Notes under the pieces: model-generated
Databases searched by the model: none
Seen by the model: only the letters and a program-made list of their open reading frames with translations
What the model was told of the DNA's origin: nothing
Shown: piece by piece, positions 53,687-63,200 of the stretch
Numbering within the stretch: the first letter of the stretch is position 1
Layout of the letters: the number at the start of each line of letters is the position of its first letter
Source of the DNA: JACMLC01 sp963817025
Lineage (GTDB): Bacteria > Acidobacteriota > Blastocatellia > Pyrinomonadales > Pyrinomonadaceae
Reading direction: 5' to 3'
DNA length: 64,000 nt
NCBI GenBank assembly: GCA_963817025.1
Contig: CAWFML010000002.1
Coordinates: 1-64,000 of the forward strand
Translations under genes and position numbers: made by a program

Positions 53687-54891
53687 TGCCCTGCCTCGCC
53701 GGAGAGCAATGTTTCCAAGTGATGCTCGCGTATGCCATAGAAGTTTTTCAGCTCTTCCATTTGCCGCGCGAGAGCCTCACTGTCCGCCGCCTGCTCCTGC
53801 CTGACGCCGACGATCATCGTGTTCTTCTGCGTATGCTCGGTTGAGATAAACTCGAAGACTTTGGTCGCATAGCCATACTGCTCAAGCAAGAGCGCGCGGA
53901 TGCCGTCGGTTGCAATCTCCGCTTCACGCTCAAGCAGGATGCCGTGCCTGAGGACGCCCTGAAGCATTTCGGGCGCGACGATCTGCGGCCTGATTTGCTG
54001 GTGACAACACGGCGCGCAGATGATGATCGAAGCGTTGGCGACAATCCCTTTGTAGATGGCCTCGTCCGTCGCGGTGTTGCAGGCGTGCAGCGCAATCAGG
54101 ATGTCAACCTCGCCCACTTCGTAATCTCGTATAAAACCGCGCTCGAAATGTAACTGGTCAAAGTCGGCTGCTCGCGCGATGTCGTTGCACAGGCTGACGA
54201 GTTCTTCGCGCGCATCTATGCCCGTCAGGCGCGCACTCGTGCCGCGCAGGTTATTGAAATAATCGTAAGTCGCAAAGGTCAGATAACCTTTGCCCGACCC
54301 CATGTCCACAATCGAGAGTTCCTTTTTTTGCGAGAGAGCAGACGAGTCGAACAGCTTGCCGATAATCTCTACAAACTTATTAATCTGTTTCCACTTGTCA
54401 CCCATCCGCTCCTTGATTTCGCCCTTGTCGTCCGTCACGCCGAGAGCTGTGAGATAAAAATTATTTTGCGGCTCGATCTGCCAACGCTTCTCGCGGTTAT
54501 GCGCGGCAGAGGGCGCGGTCTTGAACGTCGGCTTGCTGGCGTTCAATCTCGATTTCGATTTCTTGCTGAACTCTATCTGCAAGTCCTGCTGCAAGGTAAA
54601 GAGATGACCGCTCATGAAAGACTCGCCGAGCAGGTCGCGCACGATCTCGACTCCTTCAGCGAAAGAATAATTCTTGACCATATCGCGCGTGTTATAGCGA
54701 TAGAGAAAGAAAAGCCGCGTGCCCCGCTTGACCTGTATCAGGCGAATCAGAATCTTTTGCAGGTTCTGATCCGCGCCCCTGTATTTCCCCAGAGATAGTT
54801 TGACGAAAGAGTTTTCTTCAAGACTCTTTGACATCGCGGCGATAAATTCTTCCTTGTGATTATTTGTCATGGCTTGAGTTAGAAAACTCAT
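53680..54891 (-). CDS. SAM-dependent methyltransferase (Methyltransf_32-like)
   Basis: A 403-residue protein. The N-terminal ~150 residues form an unfamiliar domain rich in basic residues. The class I methyltransferase core begins at about residue 195 with SIVDMGSGKGYLTFATYDYF (motif I), then LTGIDAREELVSLCNDIARA, VDILIALHACNTATDEAIYK and IIICAPCCHQQIRPQI. This HACNTATD and APCCH pattern is seen in Methyltransf_32 proteins related to tRNA or RNA methylases, but the substrate is not assigned. ATG at complement 54868-54870 is an alternative start. Confidence 0.8.
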   Translation of the reverse strand: MSFLTQAMTNNHKEEFIAAMSKSLEENSFVKLSLGKYRGADQNLQKILIRLIQVKRGTRLFFLYRYNTRDMVKNYSFAEGVEIVRDLLGESFMSGHLFTLQQDLQIEFSKKSKSRLNASKPTFKTAPSAAHNREKRWQIEPQNNFYLTALGVTDDKGEIKERMGDKWKQINKFVEIIGKLFDSSALSQKKELSIVDMGSGKGYLTFATYDYFNNLRGTSARLTGIDAREELVSLCNDIARAADFDQLHFERGFIRDYEVGEVDILIALHACNTATDEAIYKGIVANASIIICAPCCHQQIRPQIVAPEMLQGVLRHGILLEREAEIATDGIRALLLEQYGYATKVFEFISTEHTQKNTMIVGVRQEQAADSEALARQMEELKNFYGIREHHLETLLSGEAGHN

Positions 54892-54894
54892 TTA

Positions 54895-54995
54895 GCCACA
54901 GAGGCACCGCAGACACAGAGAGATTTAATTCAGAATCTCAGATTTGAAATTCTTTTCTATCTCTGTTGTCTGCGGTGCCTCTGTGGCTGATTAAA
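54895..54995. repeat. Intergenic palindrome, gccacagaggcaccgcagaca family
   Basis: Arms ttagccacagaggcaccgca and tgcggtgcctctgtggctga, with inner arms cagagagat/atctctg. It is related to the copy at 8779-8857 and lies between the aldolase and methyltransferase genes. Confidence 0.88.
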
Positions 54996-55014
54996 TCCTT
55001 TTCCAAAATGATAA

Positions 55015-56430
55015 TTAACCCTGCCGCCCTTTGAGAATCTTGACGAAAGAGCCTGTCCTCAGTTCCGCGAGCGTGAGGCTGGTCAGCCGCGTCGCTTCCT
55101 CTTCCGTCAGCGCGCCGCAGTTGATGGCGCGCAGGAAATAGTTCAATAAGCCTTGCCCCGTCGCCGCATCATCGAACACATCTCCAACCAAAGTCGCTTT
55201 AGCAGCCTTCTCAACAAAATTTCTGAGCCGCTCAGAGGCCGCGTCGAGGCTCTGTAAGAAGAAGGAATAGATGGCTGCGTAGCGCGTCGGCAGTTGCGCC
55301 GGATGCAAATCCCAGCCCTGATAGTAAGCGTTCTCAAGCGAGTGCTGAATGTGCTCGTAATGCAGTCGCCATGCGCGATGCACGCTCTGTTTGTTCTCCT
55401 CAATTTGCTCCGGCGTCAACTCTGCTCCTTCCGCCGCGCGGTGCGGGGCGACGGGCATGATGTTCGTCGCTCCATCCGAGAGCCAGACGCCCGTGCCGCC
55501 AAATGCGACCTGCATCATGTGCCGCGCGAAATCGCAGGCCGGGTGCGTCATGTGCTGGTGGGCGGCTGTGATATTGCAGCTCGCAGTGTAATCGTAAGTC
55601 CCGAAGTGTGCGGCGATGCAGCGGCCACGCGCGGCAGCGAGCATGAGCGGCAAGTTAGAGTTTCCGCTATCGTTGATAATCGCCTGCGTCGTCTCGATCA
55701 TGATCTCAAATTTGAGCGCGCCCGCTTCAAGCCCTAACCTGTCTTCAAAGATGTCATACAAATCCGCCAGCGCAGAGACCTGTTCGGGAATCACGACCTT
55801 TGGCAGCGTGACGGCGAAATTGTCCGGCAGGCGGCCACCGGATTTTTCCAACAGGGTCGAGATAAAGATGTCGAGCGTGCGTATGCTGCGCTCGCGCAAC
55901 TCTTCCGTGAAAGGCTTGATGCGGATGCCTATGAAGGGCGAGAGCGTCCCCGCCTCAATGCCTGCGGCGACTTCGGACGCAGCCGATACAGCATGCCCGT
56001 CCTCTTCCGCGTCCGGGCGATTGCCGTAACCGTCCTCGAAATCTATCCGAAAATCTTCTACCGGCTCGCGCTGCAATTTTTCGAGCACCCGCGTGTAAAT
56101 GGTTTGGGCCAGCCACAAAGATTTATTCTCAGACTGCGCGCTTGCCTCAACAGCTTGCGGCGCGCTCTCCGGTAATTCATCTGCGCCGGGCAGATTGATG
56201 GCTCTGGCGAAACTGATAAAGTCGGGCGCGTACTGATCCAGCGCGCGGCGGGCGAGCGTGCCGAGCCGTTGCGCGGAATCGAATTTGAAAAGATGCGCGC
56301 CGCCGTAAACAGTATGCACGGGCTGACGCCGTCCGGTCTCGCCGGGATATTTTTGAGAGAAGGCGGCGTTGGCCTGCTGCAAGCGCCCTGTCACTTCGCG
56401 CGTGGATTCTTCCGAGAGAGAAGTTTTCAT
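55015..56430 (-). CDS. DUF6986 / HpcH-like aldolase family protein
   Basis: About 471 residues from MKTSLSEESTREVTGRLQ; the longer upstream frame runs through a palindromic repeat and was not used. The TIM-barrel features resemble HpcH/citrate lyase beta aldolases: DFRIDFEDGYGNRPDAEEDG (metal acidic residues), FIGIRIKPFTEELRERSI, VTLPKVVIPEQV, LKFEIMIETTQAIIN and CIAAHFGTYDYTAS. Members are often annotated as aldolase or PEP kinase-like proteins. The gene lies 2.5 kb from the urate operon, and the family could act on C2 or C3 acids from that pathway, but this is a guess. Confidence 0.78.
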   Translation of the reverse strand: MKTSLSEESTREVTGRLQQANAAFSQKYPGETGRRQPVHTVYGGAHLFKFDSAQRLGTLARRALDQYAPDFISFARAINLPGADELPESAPQAVEASAQSENKSLWLAQTIYTRVLEKLQREPVEDFRIDFEDGYGNRPDAEEDGHAVSAASEVAAGIEAGTLSPFIGIRIKPFTEELRERSIRTLDIFISTLLEKSGGRLPDNFAVTLPKVVIPEQVSALADLYDIFEDRLGLEAGALKFEIMIETTQAIINDSGNSNLPLMLAAARGRCIAAHFGTYDYTASCNITAAHQHMTHPACDFARHMMQVAFGGTGVWLSDGATNIMPVAPHRAAEGAELTPEQIEENKQSVHRAWRLHYEHIQHSLENAYYQGWDLHPAQLPTRYAAIYSFFLQSLDAASERLRNFVEKAAKATLVGDVFDDAATGQGLLNYFLRAINCGALTEEEATRLTSLTLAELRTGSFVKILKGRQG

Positions 56431-56487
56431 ATGATGCTCCGAACCTGTTGAAAGATTATTTTCGAGATGAAGGATAATCCGGCAGGA

Positions 56488-56592
56488 GATTTCGCGCAAA
56501 GGCGCTGGTGGCGCAGAGGAAGGTCGCAAAGGATTGAATGCCACTGACACTTTGCGTGCTTTTCTTTGCGCCACCAGCGCCTTTGCGCGAGA
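56488..56592. repeat. cgcaaaggcgcaaag palindrome (copy J)
   Basis: Arms atttcgcgcaaaggcgctgg and ccagcgcctttgcgcgaga, with inner ggtggcgcagaggaa and ttctttgcgccacc. It lies between the tandem aldolase and metallopeptidase genes. Confidence 0.88.
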
Positions 56593-56607
56593 TTCCTTCT
56601 GCCGCGC

Positions 56608-57444
56608 TTAATTCTGCGCCAGACGCCGCCACACTTCCGCTTCGCCTTCTGCGCGAATCAAGGCCCAGACTTCACGATAGGCAGCGGCGTACAGTTGGCG
56701 CATCTCTTCCGCCGAAGCGGGTTGCGCCAGTCCTTTCTCGATCTCGTCAACCGTGAGAGCCGTCTTCATCTCCGGCTCGCGCGAGAGGATTATTCCTTCG
56801 CCTGAGAGATGCGCGGCGAGTCCTTCGGCCAGCCAGCGCGGGGCGTTTCCGCCGCTTAAGTTTTCAATCACAGTATGCGCGTACTCGTGGCGCAGGGTCT
56901 GGTCCAGAACGCCGCGACTGCGTAGGATTTCCAGCGGCTGCAATTCGATCTGGTTGTCGTGCGTGACGGCGGCGGCCCACCACGGCTGTCCTGTGGAGGC
57001 GACGAAATCGCCCGTCGTGTCGTGAATCACAATATCGAGCGATGAGGTTTCGACCGGATGAACGGATGCGGCAGTCGTCCGCCGCGCCACATCGCGCCGC
57101 GCCGCTTCCAGAGTGTTGAGGACGGATTCAACCTCGCGCCGCTCGATGCGTGCAGAGAATCGCGCGCGAAATTTTGCACTCGATAAAGTCCGCGCCGAAG
57201 AAGACTTTGGGACGGGAGAAGGAGCGAGGACGCGCGTGCGCGGGGGCGTTGCGCGGGCAGGGCTTGTTGACAGAGCAGTTTGATTAATCGCCTGTTGCGC
57301 GCCCGCGCCCGGTTTGACTTCATGCGTGCGAAACAGCAGCCACAGAGAGGCAGAGGCACAGAGCACGCAAGGGAAGATGATGTGCCAGACGGAAAATTTG
57401 TATTCGGCTCTGCGCCGCTTCAGCATCTCTGCGTTGAGTTTCAT
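56608..57444 (-). CDS. Membrane-anchored HEYAH zinc metallopeptidase-like protein
   Basis: A 278-residue protein with one N-terminal TM anchor (VWHIIFPCVLCASASLWLLF), a proline/serine linker, and a catalytic region with the gluzincin motif LRHEYAHTVIENL at about residues 186-198. A second acidic helix follows, PRWLAEGLAAHLSGEG, where the Glu fits the third zinc ligand of the peptidase MA-like group. It is the last gene of a four-gene run headed by alpha-2-macroglobulin, so it probably acts in the periplasm on cell-envelope proteins. The gap to the preceding gene is 12 bases. Confidence 0.82.
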   Translation of the reverse strand: MKLNAEMLKRRRAEYKFSVWHIIFPCVLCASASLWLLFRTHEVKPGAGAQQAINQTALSTSPARATPPRTRVLAPSPVPKSSSARTLSSAKFRARFSARIERREVESVLNTLEAARRDVARRTTAASVHPVETSSLDIVIHDTTGDFVASTGQPWWAAAVTHDNQIELQPLEILRSRGVLDQTLRHEYAHTVIENLSGGNAPRWLAEGLAAHLSGEGIILSREPEMKTALTVDEIEKGLAQPASAEEMRQLYAAAYREVWALIRAEGEAEVWRRLAQN

Positions 57445-57456
57445 TTCTCTATCACC

Positions 57457-59445
57457 TCAGGAACCGGACATGGAAATCTCTTTCCTCAATGCCGTGCCGG
57501 GAAAATACCGCGCGATGATCTGGCGATAACCGATGCCGCTCGCGGCCATCATATGCGCGCCTTCCTGACAGAGTCCGAGTCCGTGACCGAAGCCCCTGCC
57601 GCGAAAGATAAAATTTGGCCCGGCGCGCGTGACATCAAAGCGCGAGCTTTTCAAAAGATTCCAGCCGAGTGCGCGCCCGACGATAATCTTAAAATCCCAC
57701 CCGCGCAGAGTGAGCCTGCGCTCGCCCACAAGCTCCATCAACTCTGCGCGGCCCGTCGCGTCTCTCTTTTTAATCTTGATGGCATCAATCCTGTTTCCGA
57801 CATCGCTCCGGGCATCGCTTTTGAGCGCCTGAACCAATTTCTCCGCCGGAATAACATCAGTCCAATGGCTGTGCGGCATCTCGTTGCAGTAATCATCGCG
57901 CGTGCCGCGCAGGTAGCTTTTCGGCGCGACGCCCCACAGCGTCTTGATGTCCGCAGTCATCCCGCCGCACGACGCGCTGAAATATGATTCGACGATTCTG
58001 TCATCCACATCGCGCATCACTTCTCCCTCGGTCTCAGCCGCTGCGCGCGTGATGGCCTCGCGCACCTCCTGACGCTTGACGGGCACGAATCGCTGGCAAT
58101 GCGTCGTCGTGCAAAAGTCGTAACCCTCGCGCTCGTGGCGTCTGAGATTTTTGAGAGCATACGTGCGGCTCGCTACAGAGAGAGCCTTGAGAGCATCCAT
58201 CTCATCTTCGATGCTCCCTTCGGCGGCGACGACGCCAAGCACGTAGTCTTCAAAAGGGATTGTTTGGGTCATATTCTCGCGCACGAGATGAACGCGCACG
58301 GGCCTTTGTGTGAGACGGGCTGACGCAGCGACCTGCTCTGTATCGCTGCGCCCACCCGTCTCTGTTTCGCCACGGCTCCCCTTCCGGGCGAAATCTGCAA
58401 ATACCAATTTGGAAGCCTCCGCAGCCTCCGCTCCATTCGCGCGCTTGAGCAGTACCAGCACGACAAGTTTCATCGAATCAGGCGGCGCGTCTGCCTGCTG
58501 ATTTCCTTCAGCCGCCAATCCTATAAACCACCCTTGCGTGCGCCCCCCGTCATCGTTCGCAGTTGAAGTCCCTGTCTTACCGAAAATTTTTGAGGGCAGA
58601 GAAGCGAGGCCGGACTTTTCCGCCGTGCCATACTCGACCGCGCCGCGCATTCCTTCGAGCAAAATCTTCCGGTGCTCGTCCGCAATCTCCTGACGCGCAC
58701 GCTCGCGCGCGACAAATTCTGCGGGCGAAGTTTGCTGCGGGACGTACAGGTGTCCGCCGTTCAAGAGCGCGGCATAAGCCGCCACCAACTGCATCGGACT
58801 GACCTTCAGGTCGCCGCCCTCGCCGAGCGCGTTGCTTGGCCTGCGCGAGCCGCGCGGCAATTTCCCTGAAACTTCTTTTGGCCCAAAGCCCGTGCGCGAG
58901 CCGAAGCCGAATGAACTGAGCGTCCTGTTAAAAGTCTCTTCGCTCAGCCGCTCGCCCAGTTCTCCGAAAAAGTAGTTGCACGAAAACGCAAGCGCTTCCG
59001 AAGGGCTAAAGGGCGGCTGCTCTTTCGGGTGCGAGCAGCTAATCTCGAAATCTGCGCGACGGTAACGCTCGCGGCAGAGCAGGCGCGATTCCTTTGTTAT
59101 CAAACCGGCGCGCAAAGCCGCCAGCGCGGCAAATGGCTTGATGGTCGAGCCGGGCGCAAACACTTCTTCAGATGCCATGTGCCGGTTGACCAGAGCGCGT
59201 ACGCGCCCCGTCTGCGCGTCCATCACGATGACCGTGCCTTCGCGCTGGCCCAGAGCGAGCATCGCCGCGCGCTGCAAGTCAGCATCCTCTTCATCCGCAT
59301 CTGCTGCGCCTGCCACGCCGCGCGTCGGCCTCAAGTCCAATCCGCCCGGCAAAGTCACCAGCAGCGCGACGAGCGCGGCGCACATCATCAAGAGAGGATG
59401 AACGGCAAACCGTGTCGGATGAAATTTGAGAACGAAGCTATTCAT
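57457..59445 (-). CDS. Penicillin-binding transpeptidase fused to SpoIID/LytB domain
   Basis: A 662-residue envelope protein with an N-terminal membrane anchor. Residues ~75-340 form a transpeptidase with all three motifs: GSTIKPF (SxxK with the nucleophile), SCNYFFGEL (SxN) and FGKTGTSTAND (KTG). Residues ~385-655 form a SpoIID/LytB domain: IPFEDYVLGVVAAEGSIEDE with the catalytic Glu, ALKALSVASRTYAL, VESYFSASCGGMTADIKTLW, and FRGRGFGHGLGLCQEGAHMM. SpoIID enzymes cleave denuded glycan strands, while the transpeptidase makes cross-links, so one chain could both open and seal peptidoglycan. There is no glycosyltransferase domain. It starts three bases after the upstream membrane-protein gene. 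Confidence 0.88.
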   Translation of the reverse strand: MNSFVLKFHPTRFAVHPLLMMCAALVALLVTLPGGLDLRPTRGVAGAADADEEDADLQRAAMLALGQREGTVIVMDAQTGRVRALVNRHMASEEVFAPGSTIKPFAALAALRAGLITKESRLLCRERYRRADFEISCSHPKEQPPFSPSEALAFSCNYFFGELGERLSEETFNRTLSSFGFGSRTGFGPKEVSGKLPRGSRRPSNALGEGGDLKVSPMQLVAAYAALLNGGHLYVPQQTSPAEFVARERARQEIADEHRKILLEGMRGAVEYGTAEKSGLASLPSKIFGKTGTSTANDDGGRTQGWFIGLAAEGNQQADAPPDSMKLVVLVLLKRANGAEAAEASKLVFADFARKGSRGETETGGRSDTEQVAASARLTQRPVRVHLVRENMTQTIPFEDYVLGVVAAEGSIEDEMDALKALSVASRTYALKNLRRHEREGYDFCTTTHCQRFVPVKRQEVREAITRAAAETEGEVMRDVDDRIVESYFSASCGGMTADIKTLWGVAPKSYLRGTRDDYCNEMPHSHWTDVIPAEKLVQALKSDARSDVGNRIDAIKIKKRDATGRAELMELVGERRLTLRGWDFKIIVGRALGWNLLKSSRFDVTRAGPNFIFRGRGFGHGLGLCQEGAHMMAASGIGYRQIIARYFPGTALRKEISMSGS

Positions 59446-59448
59446 CCT

Positions 59449-60189
59449 TTATGCCTCCGCACGCGTTCCTTTATGCAGCGCCCCGACGGTTATCACCCAG
59501 CCCAGGAGAATGAAGCAGAGAGCCACGACGAGCCGCGCTCCGAGCAAAGACAATTCAAGCCATGCACGCTCCGAAGGAGTGCGCGAGAAAATGAGCAGGT
59601 ACGGCAGCAGTCCGAACAACGCCAGCCCGCAAACGTAAGTCGTCACGGAACGCGGGGCAAAGGCGCGTGACAGCAGCGGCCTGAGTTGTGTGAGCACGCG
59701 CCGCGTCTCTTCGCGCGTCAGCTCGATCCAGAGATGAATGCTGGCAAGCGGCACGACGAGGCCAAATAGCAGCACTCGCATGGTGGAAAAGATAACGCGC
59801 TGGCCGATTCCAGTTTCGTTCGGTTGCACAAAAGAAGATTCGATTTTTCCGAGCAGCAGATAGAGCGCGACCGCAAGGATGATGACGGGAATGCTGGCCG
59901 TCGTGAGCTTCCAGAAATTCTTTGCGGCCCGCCGCAGCATCTCGACTGCCCCGTTCGTCTCCGTAAAGCTGACGCACATCGCCTGCAAGAGGAAAAAGAG
60001 CGCGGGCGCGGCGAAGAGAGCGGCGAAGGTCAGCAAGACTTGCCTGATGGTCGCCACGCTGGTGGAGACGAACAGCGCCGCCGCCCCCAGCATCGCCACG
60101 TAGGTCACAAAAAACAGCAGCACTGCGCGCCTGTTTCTTGCCAGCCCCCGCGCCGTCTCCCGCATATCAGTTAAGACCTCTTTCAACAT
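59449..60189 (-). CDS. Multi-pass membrane protein of unknown function
   Basis: A 246-residue protein with about six membrane segments (AVLLFFVTYVAMLGAAALFV, LLTFAALFAAPALFFLLQAM, TASIPVIILAVALYLLLGKI, VLLFGLVVPLASIHLWIEL, YVCGLALFGLLPYLLIFS, VVALCFILLGWVITVGAL). No family was recognised. It lies 56 bases after the alpha-2-macroglobulin gene and three before the transpeptidase-SpoIID gene on the same strand, so it is probably a partner of that envelope system. Confidence 0.68.
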   Translation of the reverse strand: MLKEVLTDMRETARGLARNRRAVLLFFVTYVAMLGAAALFVSTSVATIRQVLLTFAALFAAPALFFLLQAMCVSFTETNGAVEMLRRAAKNFWKLTTASIPVIILAVALYLLLGKIESSFVQPNETGIGQRVIFSTMRVLLFGLVVPLASIHLWIELTREETRRVLTQLRPLLSRAFAPRSVTTYVCGLALFGLLPYLLIFSRTPSERAWLELSLLGARLVVALCFILLGWVITVGALHKGTRAEA

Positions 60190-60245
60190 CGCTGTCTCCT
60201 CCGCGTGTGACGGTCGCCAGCTTTCACAGGCGACCGCCGGCGTGA

Positions 60246-63200
60246 TTACTTCTTGTCTAGAATGGTCATGCTCGCGCTGGCAGTGTTGGAGTGCACAGAC
60301 GGGCGATACATCAATTCCGTGCGCGCGGGATTGATGCGAAACTCGCCGGGAATCTGCACGCGCATCGCATACTGGAACTCTGCCTCGCCGTCGAATTCGC
60401 TGAGGAAGATAACCGTCCTGTCATCACGAAACTCGCGCGAGCTGTACCAGTAGCTTCTCCACCTGTCATTCGAGTAATCGAGTTCGATGCTGCCGACGCG
60501 CGTGATTTGCTCGACGCCCGCCGGAATCGGGTCTTCGATCATCAGCCGTTGCGCGGGCTTGCCCTTGAGACGCAGGCGCGAAACGATGACATCGCCCGAC
60601 CGCACTTCTCCTGTCAGCGGCTCAAGCTTCCACTCCGGCTTGCCGCTCGATTCGTCTATCCGCAGCCGCAGATAGTCGCGCGTCAGTTGCAACTCTTCAG
60701 AGCCACGCGCAGCAACCTGCTCGTCGCCCGTGAAGTAATCAAGCGTCGCGGAGAAATACAGCATCCCGCTCCCGCGCTTGACGACGCGCACGCGATTGAC
60801 AGGGCTGACCTCGCGCCCCTTTCGCTTGATGATAAAGGTCTGTGCGGTGGCCGCATCGCTGGCGGTCACGGGGCGATTCAAGACCTGCTCGCCGTTCAGG
60901 TAAATCTCGACCACATAATCCGGCGAGAGTTCCCGGCTGACCTTGAGATATTCCGTCAGGCCGAAGATGGCAAAGGCAGTCTGCTTGGTCGAATCCCACC
61001 AGTAACCATTCGTGCGGTTGGAAACGAGCCAGCGCGCAGCCTTTGGCAGCAAAGGACTCTGCGGATTGATCTGGGCCAGAGCTTTGAGCGAGAACGCAGT
61101 CGCTTCTATGTCATTGACCTCTGAGAAATCAATCATCTGGCGTCTGCGCGAAGTCCAGCTCGCGTCCGTCTCGGTGACAGTCGCGGCCCGTTCGATTTCA
61201 GAGGCGACGGTGCGTGCGCGCTCTTCGTCCTTCAAAAGCTTGAACGTGAGCGCGAGCAGCGCACGCCCGTAAGCCTGAAGCTCGCCGCGCTTGGCAAAAA
61301 GCTCGTCAACGTATTTGCGATCCGTCTCGCCGCTTTCGGTCAGCGAGTAGATCATGTAAGAGCGCGATTCCAGATCAATCTGTTTGTCACCGGCCTTGTT
61401 CTCATCAAGCATCTCCTTGAGCTTGCTGCGCCCCTGAGTGATGCGGTATTCCTCAACTTCGTAACCGGCATTCTTTGCCAGCATCAATCCGTCAACGACA
61501 TAAGCGGTCATAAACGGATCGCTCTGGTCATCCTTCCACCAGCCCCAGCCGCCGTCCGTGTGCTGGAAGTTATAGAGTCGCTCCAAACCTTTCTGCACCT
61601 TATCGTTGATATTGTTCTTGCTGTTGATGGAAGCGGTCTTCACATCTTTCAGAGTGTGGGCCACGATCACCGTCGGCAGAAAGCGCGACATGGTTTGCTC
61701 CGTACAGCCATACGGGTAGCCCGTCAGATAATCGAGCGCGCCAAAGAGCGAGCCAGCGACAGAGGGCGAAGCCTCTATACGAAGCGTGCGCGCCTGCTCG
61801 TCTGCGTTGGCGGGAAAATCGAAAGAGTAATCCTCGGTCACATCATTCTGCGAGAAGGTGGACGCTTGAGCCGTGGTCTGTTTGAGACCGCGCGGCAGGA
61901 CATTGATGACCAGCTCTATTGCATCAGACTCTTTGTCCGTCAGAGCTTTGGCTAAGAGACGCATCTCGCCCGTCTGCGGGGCAGACACGCGCCAGTCAAC
62001 CCTGTGCTTTCCATTGCTCTCGATCTTGACAGTCTCTTTGGCCCTGTCGAGCAGTTGCGCGCCGCTGACTTCCAGAGAGATGTGCGTCTCCTTGCCCGAT
62101 TTCAGATAGTTATGAACGATGCCTGAGAGCGTGACCGTGTCGCCCGCCGTGACAAAGCGCGGGGTCTCAAGTCGCAGGATTAAATCCTTGCGCGCGACAA
62201 CCTTTTCGACGGTCGAGCCGACGCGCGTGTCCGTGGTGACGGCCCGCGCGGTCGCGCGCCATGTCGTCAGATTATCGGGCAGCTTGAATTGGACAGTGGC
62301 TTTGCCGTCCGCGCCCGTCATGACATCCGGCTGCCAGAATGCTGTGTCCTTAAAATCCTTTCGTACGGTCGGGTCAACCAGCGTCTCGTTCTTGAAATCC
62401 GCGAGCTGGTAATTGGGTTTGCCTTTGCGCTCGGCGATGCCGATAGGCTTGTCGCCCGACCAGCCTGTGAAACGGAAAGAGAGCGAGAGGTTCGTCTGCA
62501 CCTGATGATAGCGGCGACCGTAAAACTCTCTGCGGATATTGCCCGCGCTTTCCGAAGCGAGGCTGTAGATGGATTCATCAACGACGCCGACGCTGACCTC
62601 CGCGCCCGCCGCCGGTGAGCCGTCCGCATTGCGCGCCATGATGGTGTAAGACGCAGTGTCGCGCGGCCTGTACTCTTTCTTGTTCGGGATTATCGAAAGG
62701 TCAAGAAATCTGTCGCGCGCAGGCACGACCAGCATCTGGTCTTCCGAGTACATCTGGTTGTCTTCGACATACGAAACGCTCAAGTAAACATTCGGCGCAT
62801 AACGCGCTTCAATCGGGACATCAATGATGACTGCGCGGCCTTTGGCCTGTATGTGGCGCGCACTCATCACGCTCATCAATTCCGTCGTGACCAGCAGATG
62901 CGCGTTGTCCGTCTTGAGCATGGCGAGGACGTGAGCCGTCTCGCCCGGACGATAGGATTTCTTATCGGGGATGAGCTTGATCGAGCCATAGTCTTCGTAA
63001 GTGTAATCGTTCCATTCGCCCCTGCGGTCGGCCACCCAGAGATAGCCGCCGGGAGAGATGACATCTTTCTTCTTTTCGTGGACGATGGTTTTGATATAAA
63101 TGCTGCCGGGATTGGTGACGGCATAATCGTAAGAAGCCTCGCCCGCATCATTCGTTTTGAGGTCAACGGTGGATAGCTCGCGTTCTTTGGCGACCCACTC

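Noticed and set aside
56431..56574. N-terminal extension of the DUF6986 aldolase
   Set aside because: It reads through palindrome copy J (APPAPLRE-type translation). The internal ATG at 56430 gives a family-like N terminus.
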